Assembly (NCBI GenBank): GCA_947481355.1 | Contig: CANKGM010000066.1 | Span: 1 to 9,022, forward strand | DNA from: Chitinophagaceae bacterium | GTDB taxonomy: Bacteria; Bacteroidota; Bacteroidia; Chitinophagales; Chitinophagaceae | Direction of reading: 5' to 3' | Length of the DNA: 9,022 bases | Part shown: positions 1 through 6,135 of the stretch, piece by piece | How positions within the stretch are numbered: position 1 is the first letter of the stretch | Layout: each line of letters begins with the position of its first letter | Notes under the pieces: model-generated | Told to the model about the DNA's origin: nothing | The model's input: only the letters and a program-made list of their open reading frames with translations | Database searches by the model: none | Program-made: the position numbers and the translations under genes

Positions 1-484
1 AATCAATAATATCTAACCCTGGATTTGATGGCGTTTCAACATAAAGCATTTTTGTATTGGGCTTGATAAGGACCTCAATACTATCAGGATGATTCATGTC
101 GAAATAACTAAAGTCAATACCCCAACGATTCAAGTATTTTGTCAGGATAGTATGGGTTGACCCAAAAACAGCTGAGGCAGAAATAATATGATCGCCTGAA
201 GATAGAAAAGTCATAAACGTTGAAAACACAGCAGCCATGCCTGTTCCAGTAGCGATGCCATCTTCAGCTCCCTCTAGTAAACAGACTTTTTTAATAAACT
301 CGTCTACTGTAGGATTTGAAAATCGAGAATAAATATTTACATCCAAACTGTCATCTGCAAACGCAGCTGCCATATCTTCGGCTGAATCATAAACAAAACT
401 GCTTGTCAAAAACAAGGGTGTTGAATGTTCCTTTTCAGCTGTTCTCTCTGTCTGTGTTCGTATAGCGATTGTTTCTGGACGCAT
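1..484 (-). CDS. metZ: O-succinyl/O-acetylhomoserine sulfhydrylase (MetZ-like), partial
   Basis: This is the first 161 codons of a Cys/Met-metabolism PLP-dependent enzyme; the C-terminal part, including the PLP-binding lysine, lies beyond the left edge. The family joins an activated homoserine ester with sulfide to make homocysteine in the cytoplasm. Visible hallmarks are YSRFSNPT at residues 52-59 (Tyr and Arg contact the PLP phosphate of the partner subunit), GTGMAA at 80-85, VFGST at 106-110 and VETPSNP at 149-155. The VFGST form, with Phe where cystathionine gamma-synthases and lyases usually carry Tyr, favours the MetZ branch. The ATG start at 484 lies 24 bases after the OsmC gene on the same strand, with no Shine-Dalgarno sequence, so the two are probably cotranscribed. 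Cystathionine gamma-synthase or methionine gamma-lyase remain possible, because the deciding residues are partly outside the window. Confidence -1.
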   Translation of the reverse strand, partial: MRPETIAIRTQTERTAEKEHSTPLFLTSSFVYDSAEDMAAAFADDSLDVNIYSRFSNPTVDEFIKKVCLLEGAEDGIATGTGMAAVFSTFMTFLSSGDHIISASAVFGSTHTILTKYLNRWGIDFSYFDMNHPDSIEVLIKPNTKMLYVETPSNPGLDIID

Positions 485-508
485 CTAATAAAATTAAAAT
501 CGTGAGTG

Positions 509-946
509 TTATCCTTTTACTTCTTCCCCATTTACATGAACGGTGAAATCAATAGTAGCTCCTGCTAGCCTTAATGTCTCAGCAACTGAACAATATTTTT
601 TTATGGAAAGATCGACTGCACGAAAGCCTTTGGATGCATCTATTTCTCCACTCAACTTAAACATAACATTGACCGTTTTCCATAGGGAAGGTTCTTTACC
701 TGCTTCACGCTGACCATCAGCCTCAATCTCCAAATTCGTTAATCCTTGCTTTTGCTTTTTAAGTATACTGATTACATCCACCGCACTGCATCCACATAGA
801 GCTCCTAAAAGAGTCTGCATAGGCCTAAATCCCGCTCCATTACCCCCTTGGTCTGCAGGAATATCCATTCGGATAGAGTGACTATCTTCATCAATAATAT
901 CCATTCCAAAAGCATTATCAGCCAACCTAGCTTTAATTAGTGCCAT
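509..946 (-). CDS. OsmC/Ohr-family protein, YhfA-like
   Basis: This 145-residue protein has the usual length of the OsmC fold. Family members are small cytoplasmic dimers that reduce organic or fatty-acid hydroperoxides, or have unknown thiol chemistry, using two cysteines. The first motif is CGCSAVDV at residues 51-58, with the likely peroxidatic Cys53; the second is KKYCSVAETL at 116-125, with the likely partner Cys119. The arrangement GCSAxDV...KYCSV resembles the YhfA subgroup rather than classical OsmC or Ohr, so peroxidase activity should not be assumed. Cys51 is an extra cysteine two residues before the expected one. The ATG at 946 is the first in frame and follows a TAnnTTTG element at 964-971. 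The gene leads a two-gene unit with the MetZ-like gene and is divergent from the coiled-coil gene. Confidence -1.
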   Translation of the reverse strand: MALIKARLADNAFGMDIIDEDSHSIRMDIPADQGGNGAGFRPMQTLLGALCGCSAVDVISILKKQKQGLTNLEIEADGQREAGKEPSLWKTVNVMFKLSGEIDASKGFRAVDLSIKKYCSVAETLRLAGATIDFTVHVNGEEVKG

Positions 947-963
947 AGCAACAATTTAGAGTG

Positions 964-971
964 CAAATATA
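964..971 (-). promoter_or_regulatory. -7 element (TATATTTG) of the OsmC-gene promoter
   Basis: On the minus strand the bases read TATATTTG, a match to the Bacteroidota housekeeping -7 consensus TAnnTTTG. It would place the transcription start near 957-960 and leave a leader of about 10 bases before the ATG at 946. No good TTTG -33 element exists at the expected 19-base spacing; the nearest is a TTGG about 24 bases upstream, so this promoter is plausible but incomplete. Confidence -1.
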
Positions 972-975
972 CACG

Positions 976-988
976 ATTAGCCTCTAAT
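976..988. repeat. 13-bp inverted repeat ATTAG-CCT-CTAAT
   Basis: A perfect 5-bp inverted repeat with a 3-bp centre lies just upstream of the -7 element of the OsmC promoter, where a repressor could block RNA polymerase. An 8-bp palindrome GCTATAGC follows directly at 989-996. Arms of this length can arise by chance in AT-rich DNA, so an operator role is only a suggestion. Confidence -1.
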
Positions 989-1023
989 GCTATAGCCAAT
1001 ACCCCTAATTCAATCGGGTTCGC

Positions 1024-1054
1024 TTTGATATAACATCATTGTTTTTTACATTTG
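1024..1054 (+). promoter_or_regulatory. Bacteroidota-type promoter TTTG-N19-TACATTTG
   Basis: A TTTG at 1024-1027 is followed after exactly 19 bases by TACATTTG at 1047-1054, matching both the -33 and -7 consensus elements of the Bacteroidota primary sigma factor. This is the best promoter in the window. The predicted transcription start, about 4 to 7 bases after the -7 element, falls at about 1058-1061, on top of the ATG codons of the downstream gene. Confidence -1.
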
Positions 1055-1057
1055 AAC

Positions 1058-1360
1058 ATGATGGACCCCCAGGAAACAATATTATTAGAGGAGAAAATTG
1101 CAGAGCTTGAAGGCAGAATGAGAATGCTTCAAGACGAGAAACTGAAACTTCTGTCAGATATCGATTTCCTGACGAGAGAAAAAGACATTTTGATGAAGGC
1201 GCTTGACGAGTTTAAGCAAATCGAATCAACCATGGAAGAAGTTAGGCTAAAAAATATACAACTCGAAAGCCAACTAGCCTCCGTGATGAGCTCGATGGAG
1301 CATTCCGAAAAACCGCTAAATAAAAATAAGAATACGAATTCAAAAGGCTTCAATGCTTAA
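1058..1360 (+). CDS. small coiled-coil protein of unknown function
   Basis: I do not recognise this 100-residue protein. It has no signal peptide or membrane segment and is probably cytoplasmic. Core residues follow a 3-4 heptad spacing from Leu10 to Phe52 (L10, I14, L17, M21, L24, K28, L31, I35, L38, K42, L45, L49, F52). After one register slip the pattern continues as I55, M59, V62, N66, L69, L73, V76, M80. The last 20 residues are a polar Lys/Asn-rich tail, likely disordered. A TTG at 1052 would add two codons but lies within the -7 element, so ATG 1058 or the adjacent ATG 1061 is the start. The gene is divergent from the OsmC gene, and its stop codon overlaps that of rfbD in the opposite direction. 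The strong promoter and continuous heptad pattern support a real gene rather than a chance frame. A ZapB-like or scaffold role would be a guess. Confidence -1.
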   Translation: MMDPQETILLEEKIAELEGRMRMLQDEKLKLLSDIDFLTREKDILMKALDEFKQIESTMEEVRLKNIQLESQLASVMSSMEHSEKPLNKNKNTNSKGFNA

Positions 1361-2220
1361 GCTTCTTTCATTAATTTATCTATACAGTTACTCAGGCTTT
1401 TCTTCCAATCGATCAATTCAATACCAAAAGTAGAGACAATCTTTTGCTTGTCTAATACACTATATAAAGGTCTTTTGGCTGGTGTAGGATATTCATGAGT
1501 AGGAATAGGATTCACCTTACAAGTACTATCAATTAACTTTTTTATTTCACGTGCAAATTCAAACCAAGTAGTCTCACCAAGGTTTGAAAAATGATAAATA
1601 CCAGGAACCCATTTTGGTGAACCAATAATCTGCATAATAGCTGATGCAATGTCAGCTGCCCAGGTCGGTGTTCCCTGTTGATCCGCAACAACTGATAATT
1701 GATCTTTTTCTGCCATTAAGCGCATCATAGTCTTCACAAAATTCTTTCCATGCACAGAATATACCCAAGATGTACGAATGATAATCGCATCTGGACATAG
1801 TTCCATGACATCAAGCTCTCCCTTCCTTTTTGATGACCCATAAACAGATTGAGGGTTTGTTTCGTCGGTTTCTTTATACGGCGCCTTAGCAGTTCCATCA
1901 AATACATAATCTGTTGAAACATGAACAAATTTAGTTCCATGGCTTTTGCATACAGCTGAAATCACGCCAACGGATTCAGCATTCACTAAGTACGCTAAGT
2001 CATTTTCTTGCTCAGCCTTGTCAACTGCAGTATACGCAGCACAATTGATACAGAAATCAGGTTGAAAAGAATTAAACACATTTCTTACCAAATCAAAATG
2101 ATGTATTGGCAAATCTTCTCTTGACAAAAAAAGAAATTCATGATCAGGAAAACGTGGTGCTATGTCACGAAATTCTTTTCCAAGTTGTCCGTTCCCTCCC
2201 GTTACAAGAATTTTTGCCAT
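1357..2220 (-). CDS. rfbD: dTDP-4-dehydrorhamnose reductase
   Basis: The gene encodes a 287-residue short-chain dehydrogenase-type enzyme that carries out the last step of dTDP-L-rhamnose synthesis, reducing dTDP-4-dehydro-L-rhamnose with NAD(P)H. Counting from ATG 2220, the nucleotide-binding GGNGQLG is at residues 8-14, STDYVFDG is at 102-109, and the catalytic pair is Tyr127 and Lys131 (YGSSK). Length and motifs are normal for RmlD. A TTG directly before the ATG could extend the frame by one codon, but ATG 2220 gives the family-typical MAKILVTGG start. It is the last gene of the seven-gene operon, 11 bases after rfbC, and its TAA overlaps the TAA of the convergent coiled-coil gene, leaving no room for a terminator between them. 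Confidence -1.
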   Translation of the reverse strand: MAKILVTGGNGQLGKEFRDIAPRFPDHEFLFLSREDLPIHHFDLVRNVFNSFQPDFCINCAAYTAVDKAEQENDLAYLVNAESVGVISAVCKSHGTKFVHVSTDYVFDGTAKAPYKETDETNPQSVYGSSKRKGELDVMELCPDAIIIRTSWVYSVHGKNFVKTMMRLMAEKDQLSVVADQQGTPTWAADIASAIMQIIGSPKWVPGIYHFSNLGETTWFEFAREIKKLIDSTCKVNPIPTHEYPTPAKRPLYSVLDKQKIVSTFGIELIDWKKSLSNCIDKLMKEA

Positions 2221-2231
2221 CAAAAAATGTA

Positions 2232-2780
2232 TTAAAAATTAGAATCACAATCGGCAAACACAGGTAGGATAATATCTTTCTCAGAAACATTTGCTTTATC
2301 CATTGGGATTTTCCAATCTATTGCAAGTGCAGGATCATTAAAACATATACCGCCCTCACTCTGCTTATCATATAAGCCATCACATTTATACATCACATCT
2401 GCCGATTCACTTAATACCGAAAATCCATGAGCGAATCCTCTGGGCACTAACAATTGTTGTTTATTGTCTGCAGATAATACAATTGAAAAAACCTTCCCAT
2501 AAGTTGCTTGATCCTTTCGCAAATCTACTACTACATCCAAAATCTCCCCCTGCAAAACACGCACAAGTTTGGTTTGTGCAGATGGATTTTTTTGAAAATG
2601 TAAACCGCGAATAACCCCATAAGAAGAATGTGACTGATTATCCTGAACCCAATTAAATTGTAATCCAGCTTGTTTAAATGCTTGATCATTATAACTTTCA
2701 AAAAAATAACCTCTAGCATCACTAAAGACCCTTGGTGTAAGGACTTTAAGTCCTTCAAAAGCAGTTGAGTCAAATTGCAT
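2232..2780 (-). CDS. rfbC: dTDP-4-dehydrorhamnose 3,5-epimerase
   Basis: This 182-residue cupin-fold enzyme epimerises C3 and C5 of dTDP-4-dehydro-6-deoxyglucose, the step between RfbB and RfbD. Family motifs are all present: FSDARGYFFESY at residues 19-30, DNQSHSSYGVIRGLHFQ at 47-63 with the catalytic base His61, VPRGFAHGF at 112-120, Tyr131 and Tyr137 in the active-site segment, and VSEKD at 165-169, whose Asp is probably the dyad partner of the His. The length is typical. It starts 2 bases after the rfbB stop, which implies cotranscription and probable translational coupling. No Shine-Dalgarno sequence precedes the ATG. Confidence -1.
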   Translation of the reverse strand: MQFDSTAFEGLKVLTPRVFSDARGYFFESYNDQAFKQAGLQFNWVQDNQSHSSYGVIRGLHFQKNPSAQTKLVRVLQGEILDVVVDLRKDQATYGKVFSIVLSADNKQQLLVPRGFAHGFSVLSESADVMYKCDGLYDKQSEGGICFNDPALAIDWKIPMDKANVSEKDIILPVFADCDSNF

Positions 2781-2782
2781 AA

Positions 2783-3832
2783 TTATCTTTTTGAGTATTG
2801 CTGATCATAATATTGCTTGTACGAACCAGAAGTAATTCTAGATACCCAAGTTTCATTAGCAAGATACCACTCTATTGTTTTGTCAAGACCTTCTTCAAAT
2901 TGAAGAGAAGGGCTCCAACCTAATTCATTCTCCAACTTAGTAGCATCAATGGCATAACGCTTATCATGGCCAGCACGATCCTTTACATAGGTAATAAGCT
3001 TTTCACTTTCCCCTTCGGCACGATTTAGTTTCTTGTCCATAATTCGACAAAGTAAGTGCACAATATCAATATTTTTCCATTCGTTAAATCCTCCGATATT
3101 ATATGTTTCTCCTATTATGCCCTTGTGAAATATAACATCAATAGCTCTTGCATGATCTTCTACCCAAAGCCAATCACGCACATTCTCCCCTTTGCCATAA
3201 ACAGGCAATGGTTTTGAATGCACTATGTTATTAATCATCAATGGAAGAAGCTTCTCCGGAAATTGATGAGAGCCATAATTATTTGAACAATTGGAAACAA
3301 CAACGGGAAGATTATAGGTATGATGATAGGCCCTAACCAAATGATCAGAAGCTGCTTTCGACGCAGAGTAGGGTGAACGAGGATCATAGGGTGTTGTTTC
3401 TGTAAAAAACCCAACCTCACCTAATGATCCATATACCTCATCAGTAGATACATGATAAAAAAGTTTATTCGAAAGATTAGTCCAATTTTTCTTTGCTGCA
3501 TTCAGCAATACACCCGTCCCCAATACATTGGTCTTAACAAAGGACATGGGGTCTAAAATGGATCGATCAACATGACTCTCTGCAGCCAAATGGATTACAG
3601 CATCAAATTTATTCTCTTCAAATAGTGTCTCAACAAAAGACTCGTCGGTTATATCTCCTTTTACAAAAGTATAGTTTGGACTATTCTCTATGTCAGTAAG
3701 GTTTTCAAGATTACCAGCATAGGTCAAAGCATCTAGATTCGTGATAAAATAATCAGGATATTTATTTACGAAAAGTCTCACTAAATGTGAACCAATAAAG
3801 CCTGCACCACCTGTAATAAGTATTTTTTTCAT
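2783..3832 (-). CDS. rfbB: dTDP-glucose 4,6-dehydratase
   Basis: The 349-residue extended short-chain dehydrogenase converts dTDP-glucose to dTDP-4-dehydro-6-deoxyglucose with tightly bound NAD, committing the sugar to the rhamnose pathway. The Rossmann motif GGAGFIG is at residues 8-14. The catalytic Thr130-Asp131-Glu132 (STDEVYG) and Tyr155/Lys159 (YSASK) are intact, as are HLAAESHVDRS at 81-91 and NNYG in the substrate region. The TDE triad distinguishes it from epimerases of the same fold. The C-terminus ends in a Tyr/Gln-rich stretch that is probably unimportant. It lies 9 bases after the TviB-type dehydrogenase gene. The substrate-forming enzyme RfbA (glucose-1-phosphate thymidylyltransferase) is not in the window. 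Confidence -1.
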   Translation of the reverse strand: MKKILITGGAGFIGSHLVRLFVNKYPDYFITNLDALTYAGNLENLTDIENSPNYTFVKGDITDESFVETLFEENKFDAVIHLAAESHVDRSILDPMSFVKTNVLGTGVLLNAAKKNWTNLSNKLFYHVSTDEVYGSLGEVGFFTETTPYDPRSPYSASKAASDHLVRAYHHTYNLPVVVSNCSNNYGSHQFPEKLLPLMINNIVHSKPLPVYGKGENVRDWLWVEDHARAIDVIFHKGIIGETYNIGGFNEWKNIDIVHLLCRIMDKKLNRAEGESEKLITYVKDRAGHDKRYAIDATKLENELGWSPSLQFEEGLDKTIEWYLANETWVSRITSGSYKQYYDQQYSKR

Positions 3833-3841
3833 CGTTTTAAA

Positions 3842-5137
3842 TTATAACGTCCAATAGGTTCTTTGTGTTATTTTATCCCGCATGATTCCCTTTAGATCAG
3901 CAATACATGCTGTTGGCTTAGAAATTGAACAATAATATGATTCATCAAGCGATAAGTACGCATCATGTGGAACAGTAATCAATACTGCATCATACGACTT
4001 TCCAATCTTGGTGGTCAACGCTAATCCATACTCCTTCATTACTTCTTGTGCATCAGCATTCGGATCTTCAATATCAACCTTGATATTAAATGCAAGTATT
4101 TCCTTTACGGTATCGATTATTTTTGAATTGCGTATATCACTAACATTTTCCTTGAATGTAACCCCCTTAACTAAAACACTAGCTTGTGTCAAATCTGGTG
4201 TAGTACTCAGTACGTGTGTTATTATTTTTCTGGCTACATTACGCGCCATGTTATCATTGATAAATCGAGAAGCAGTAATTACCTTAGCCTCATATCCTAA
4301 TGATGATGCCTTACTTGTAAGATAATAAGGATCTACTCCTATACAATGGCCACCTACTAGTCCAGGCGAAAATTTTAGAAAATTCCATTTTGTACCGGCT
4401 GCATCCAACACATCATACGTATTGATATTCATCTTATCGAAAATCAAGGATAGCTCATTCATTAAGGCGATGTTCATATCACGCTGTGTATTCTCAATCA
4501 CCTTACTGGCTTCAGCAACCCTAATTGACTTTGCTTTAAATACACCTGCATCAACAACAGTTTCATACACGCGAGCAATTTGATCTAAAGATTCTTCATC
4601 AGACCCCGACACTACTTTTACCACCGTTCTCAATGTTCGTACTGTATCACCTGGATTAATTCGTTCAGGAGAATATCCTAATTTGAATTGTTTATTCAGC
4701 ACCAACTCTGAGTTTTTTTCTAATATAGGCAAGCAATCCTCTTCTGTACAACCGGGATATACAGTCGATTCATACACCACATAATCTCCGAATTTCAATA
4801 CACTTGCTAGTGTCTTGGTTGCTGATATTACAGGATGTAAATCTGGCTTATTAAATGCATCAACTGGAGTTGGGACTGCTACGATAAAAAAGCTAGCTTC
4901 TCTTAAAATATTAACATCGTTAGTAAACAGAATACTGGAACTAAGAATATTTTCTTTAGAAACTTCTCTGCTTGGATCCTCTCCTCGTTTCATCTGACCA
5001 ATTCGATCTTCATCAATATCGAAACCAATGACTGAAAATTTCTTTGCAAATTCTAATGCAAGAGGTAAACCAACATAGCCCAAGCCGATTACGGCTAATT
5101 TATTTTTTTTCTCAAGAAGTGATTCAAAAATTTCCAT
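3842..5137 (-). CDS. tviB: UDP-N-acetylhexosamine 6-dehydrogenase, TviB type
   Basis: This 431-residue enzyme would oxidise UDP-GlcNAc (or UDP-GalNAc) to the corresponding uronic acid with two NAD, giving UDP-GlcNAcA or UDP-GalNAcA for acidic polysaccharides. GLGYVG at residues 18-23 binds NAD. GYSPERINPGD at 154-164, Lys212 within EASKVIENTQRD, and the catalytic Cys265 in GGHCIGVDPYYL match TviB/WbpO-like dehydrogenases rather than Ugd or WecC. Substrate choice between GlcNAc and GalNAc cannot be read from the sequence. The frame is open to 5209, which would add 24 residues and overlap uxs by 71 bases. The ATG at 5137, one base after the uxs stop, gives a family-normal N-terminus and fits the tight operon spacing, so I take it as the start. 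A TviC-like 4-epimerase partner is not in the window. Confidence -1.
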   Translation of the reverse strand: MEIFESLLEKKNKLAVIGLGYVGLPLALEFAKKFSVIGFDIDEDRIGQMKRGEDPSREVSKENILSSSILFTNDVNILREASFFIVAVPTPVDAFNKPDLHPVISATKTLASVLKFGDYVVYESTVYPGCTEEDCLPILEKNSELVLNKQFKLGYSPERINPGDTVRTLRTVVKVVSGSDEESLDQIARVYETVVDAGVFKAKSIRVAEASKVIENTQRDMNIALMNELSLIFDKMNINTYDVLDAAGTKWNFLKFSPGLVGGHCIGVDPYYLTSKASSLGYEAKVITASRFINDNMARNVARKIITHVLSTTPDLTQASVLVKGVTFKENVSDIRNSKIIDTVKEILAFNIKVDIEDPNADAQEVMKEYGLALTTKIGKSYDAVLITVPHDAYLSLDESYYCSISKPTACIADLKGIMRDKITQRTYWTL

Positions 5138-5138
5138 C

Positions 5139-6122
5139 TCAGGCTTTAGTGTTAAACTCCTTAGGTTGTTTTGTATACTCTTCAGGTGAAAGATTTTTAA
5201 AATACTCATAGGTGATTTTCAACCCTTCAGCCCTATCCACCTTCGGCTCCCATCCTAACAATTCTTTCGCTTTTGTTATATCCGGCTTACGTTGCTTAGG
5301 ATCATCAACAGGCAATGGCTTATATATGATTTTAGCAGTTGACCCTGTGAGTTTTATAATTTCTTCGGCAAAGTCTTTTAACGAAATCTCAACAGGATTT
5401 CCGATGTTCACAGGATATGCATAATCGCTATGTAAGAGTCTAAAAATTCCTTCTACAAGATCATCTACATAACAAAATGAACGAGTTTGAGAACCATCTC
5501 CAAACACCGTTAAATCCTCACCTCGTAACACTTGACCAATAAAGGCTGGAAGTGCACGACCGTCATTTAATCGCATACGAGGACCGTAGGTATTAAATAT
5601 GCGAACAATCCTGGTTTCTACTTGATGGTAGGTATGATACGCCATGGTTATCGATTCCATGAAACGTTTCGCCTCATCGTAAACACCTCTTGGCCCAACT
5701 GGGTTTACATTACCCCAATATTCTTCCGTCTGAGGATGTACCATAGGATCTCCATACACTTCGGAAGTAGAGGCAACAAGCATTCTAGCTCCTTTTGACT
5801 TTGCAAGACCTAGGCAATTATGGGTACCAAGAGCGCCAACCTTGAGTGTTTGTATTGGAATTTTAAGATAATCAATCGGACTTGCAGGCGATGCGAAATG
5901 AAGTATGTAATCCAAGTTACCAGGTACATGGACAAACTTTGTAACATCACAATGATAAAATTCAAACTCTTTAAGCTTAAAAAGATGTTCAATGTTTTTT
6001 AAATCCCCCGTTATGAGATTATCCATTCCAACAACATCAAATCCCTCTTTGATGAAACGATCGCATAAATGAGATCCAAGAAAACCAGCAGCTCCTGTTA
6101 TTAGAATTCGTTTATTAGCCAT
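5139..6122 (-). CDS. uxs: UDP-glucuronate decarboxylase (UDP-xylose synthase)
   Basis: The 327-residue enzyme oxidises UDP-glucuronate at C4, decarboxylates it and reduces it again to UDP-xylose using bound NAD. GAAGFLG is at residues 10-16, HFASPASPIDY at 75-85 (a UXS signature), STSEVYGDP at 118-126, and the catalytic Tyr148/Lys152 at YDEAK. The stretch RIFNTYGPRM near residue 175 and the GDGSQTRSFCYVDDLVEG segment are also classic for the soluble bacterial and plant UXS branch. There is no membrane anchor. It follows ugd by 13 bases, so enzyme and substrate supplier are adjacent. Its TGA stop is one base before the ATG of the TviB-type gene. Confusion with a plain UDP-glucose 4-epimerase is unlikely given the SPASP motif. 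Confidence -1.
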   Translation of the reverse strand: MANKRILITGAAGFLGSHLCDRFIKEGFDVVGMDNLITGDLKNIEHLFKLKEFEFYHCDVTKFVHVPGNLDYILHFASPASPIDYLKIPIQTLKVGALGTHNCLGLAKSKGARMLVASTSEVYGDPMVHPQTEEYWGNVNPVGPRGVYDEAKRFMESITMAYHTYHQVETRIVRIFNTYGPRMRLNDGRALPAFIGQVLRGEDLTVFGDGSQTRSFCYVDDLVEGIFRLLHSDYAYPVNIGNPVEISLKDFAEEIIKLTGSTAKIIYKPLPVDDPKQRKPDITKAKELLGWEPKVDRAEGLKITYEYFKNLSPEEYTKQPKEFNTKA

Positions 6123-6135
6123 GATGTTTTTTAAA

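Noticed and set aside
1129..1353. Minus-strand frame of 74 codons opposite the coiled-coil gene
   Set aside because: Its Phe/Ser-rich sequence is what antisense Glu/Lys codons produce, whereas the plus frame shows heptad order and a consensus promoter.
5139..5209. A long coding overlap between uxs and the TviB-type gene
   Set aside because: The in-frame ATG at 5137 removes the overlap and fits the family N-terminus better.
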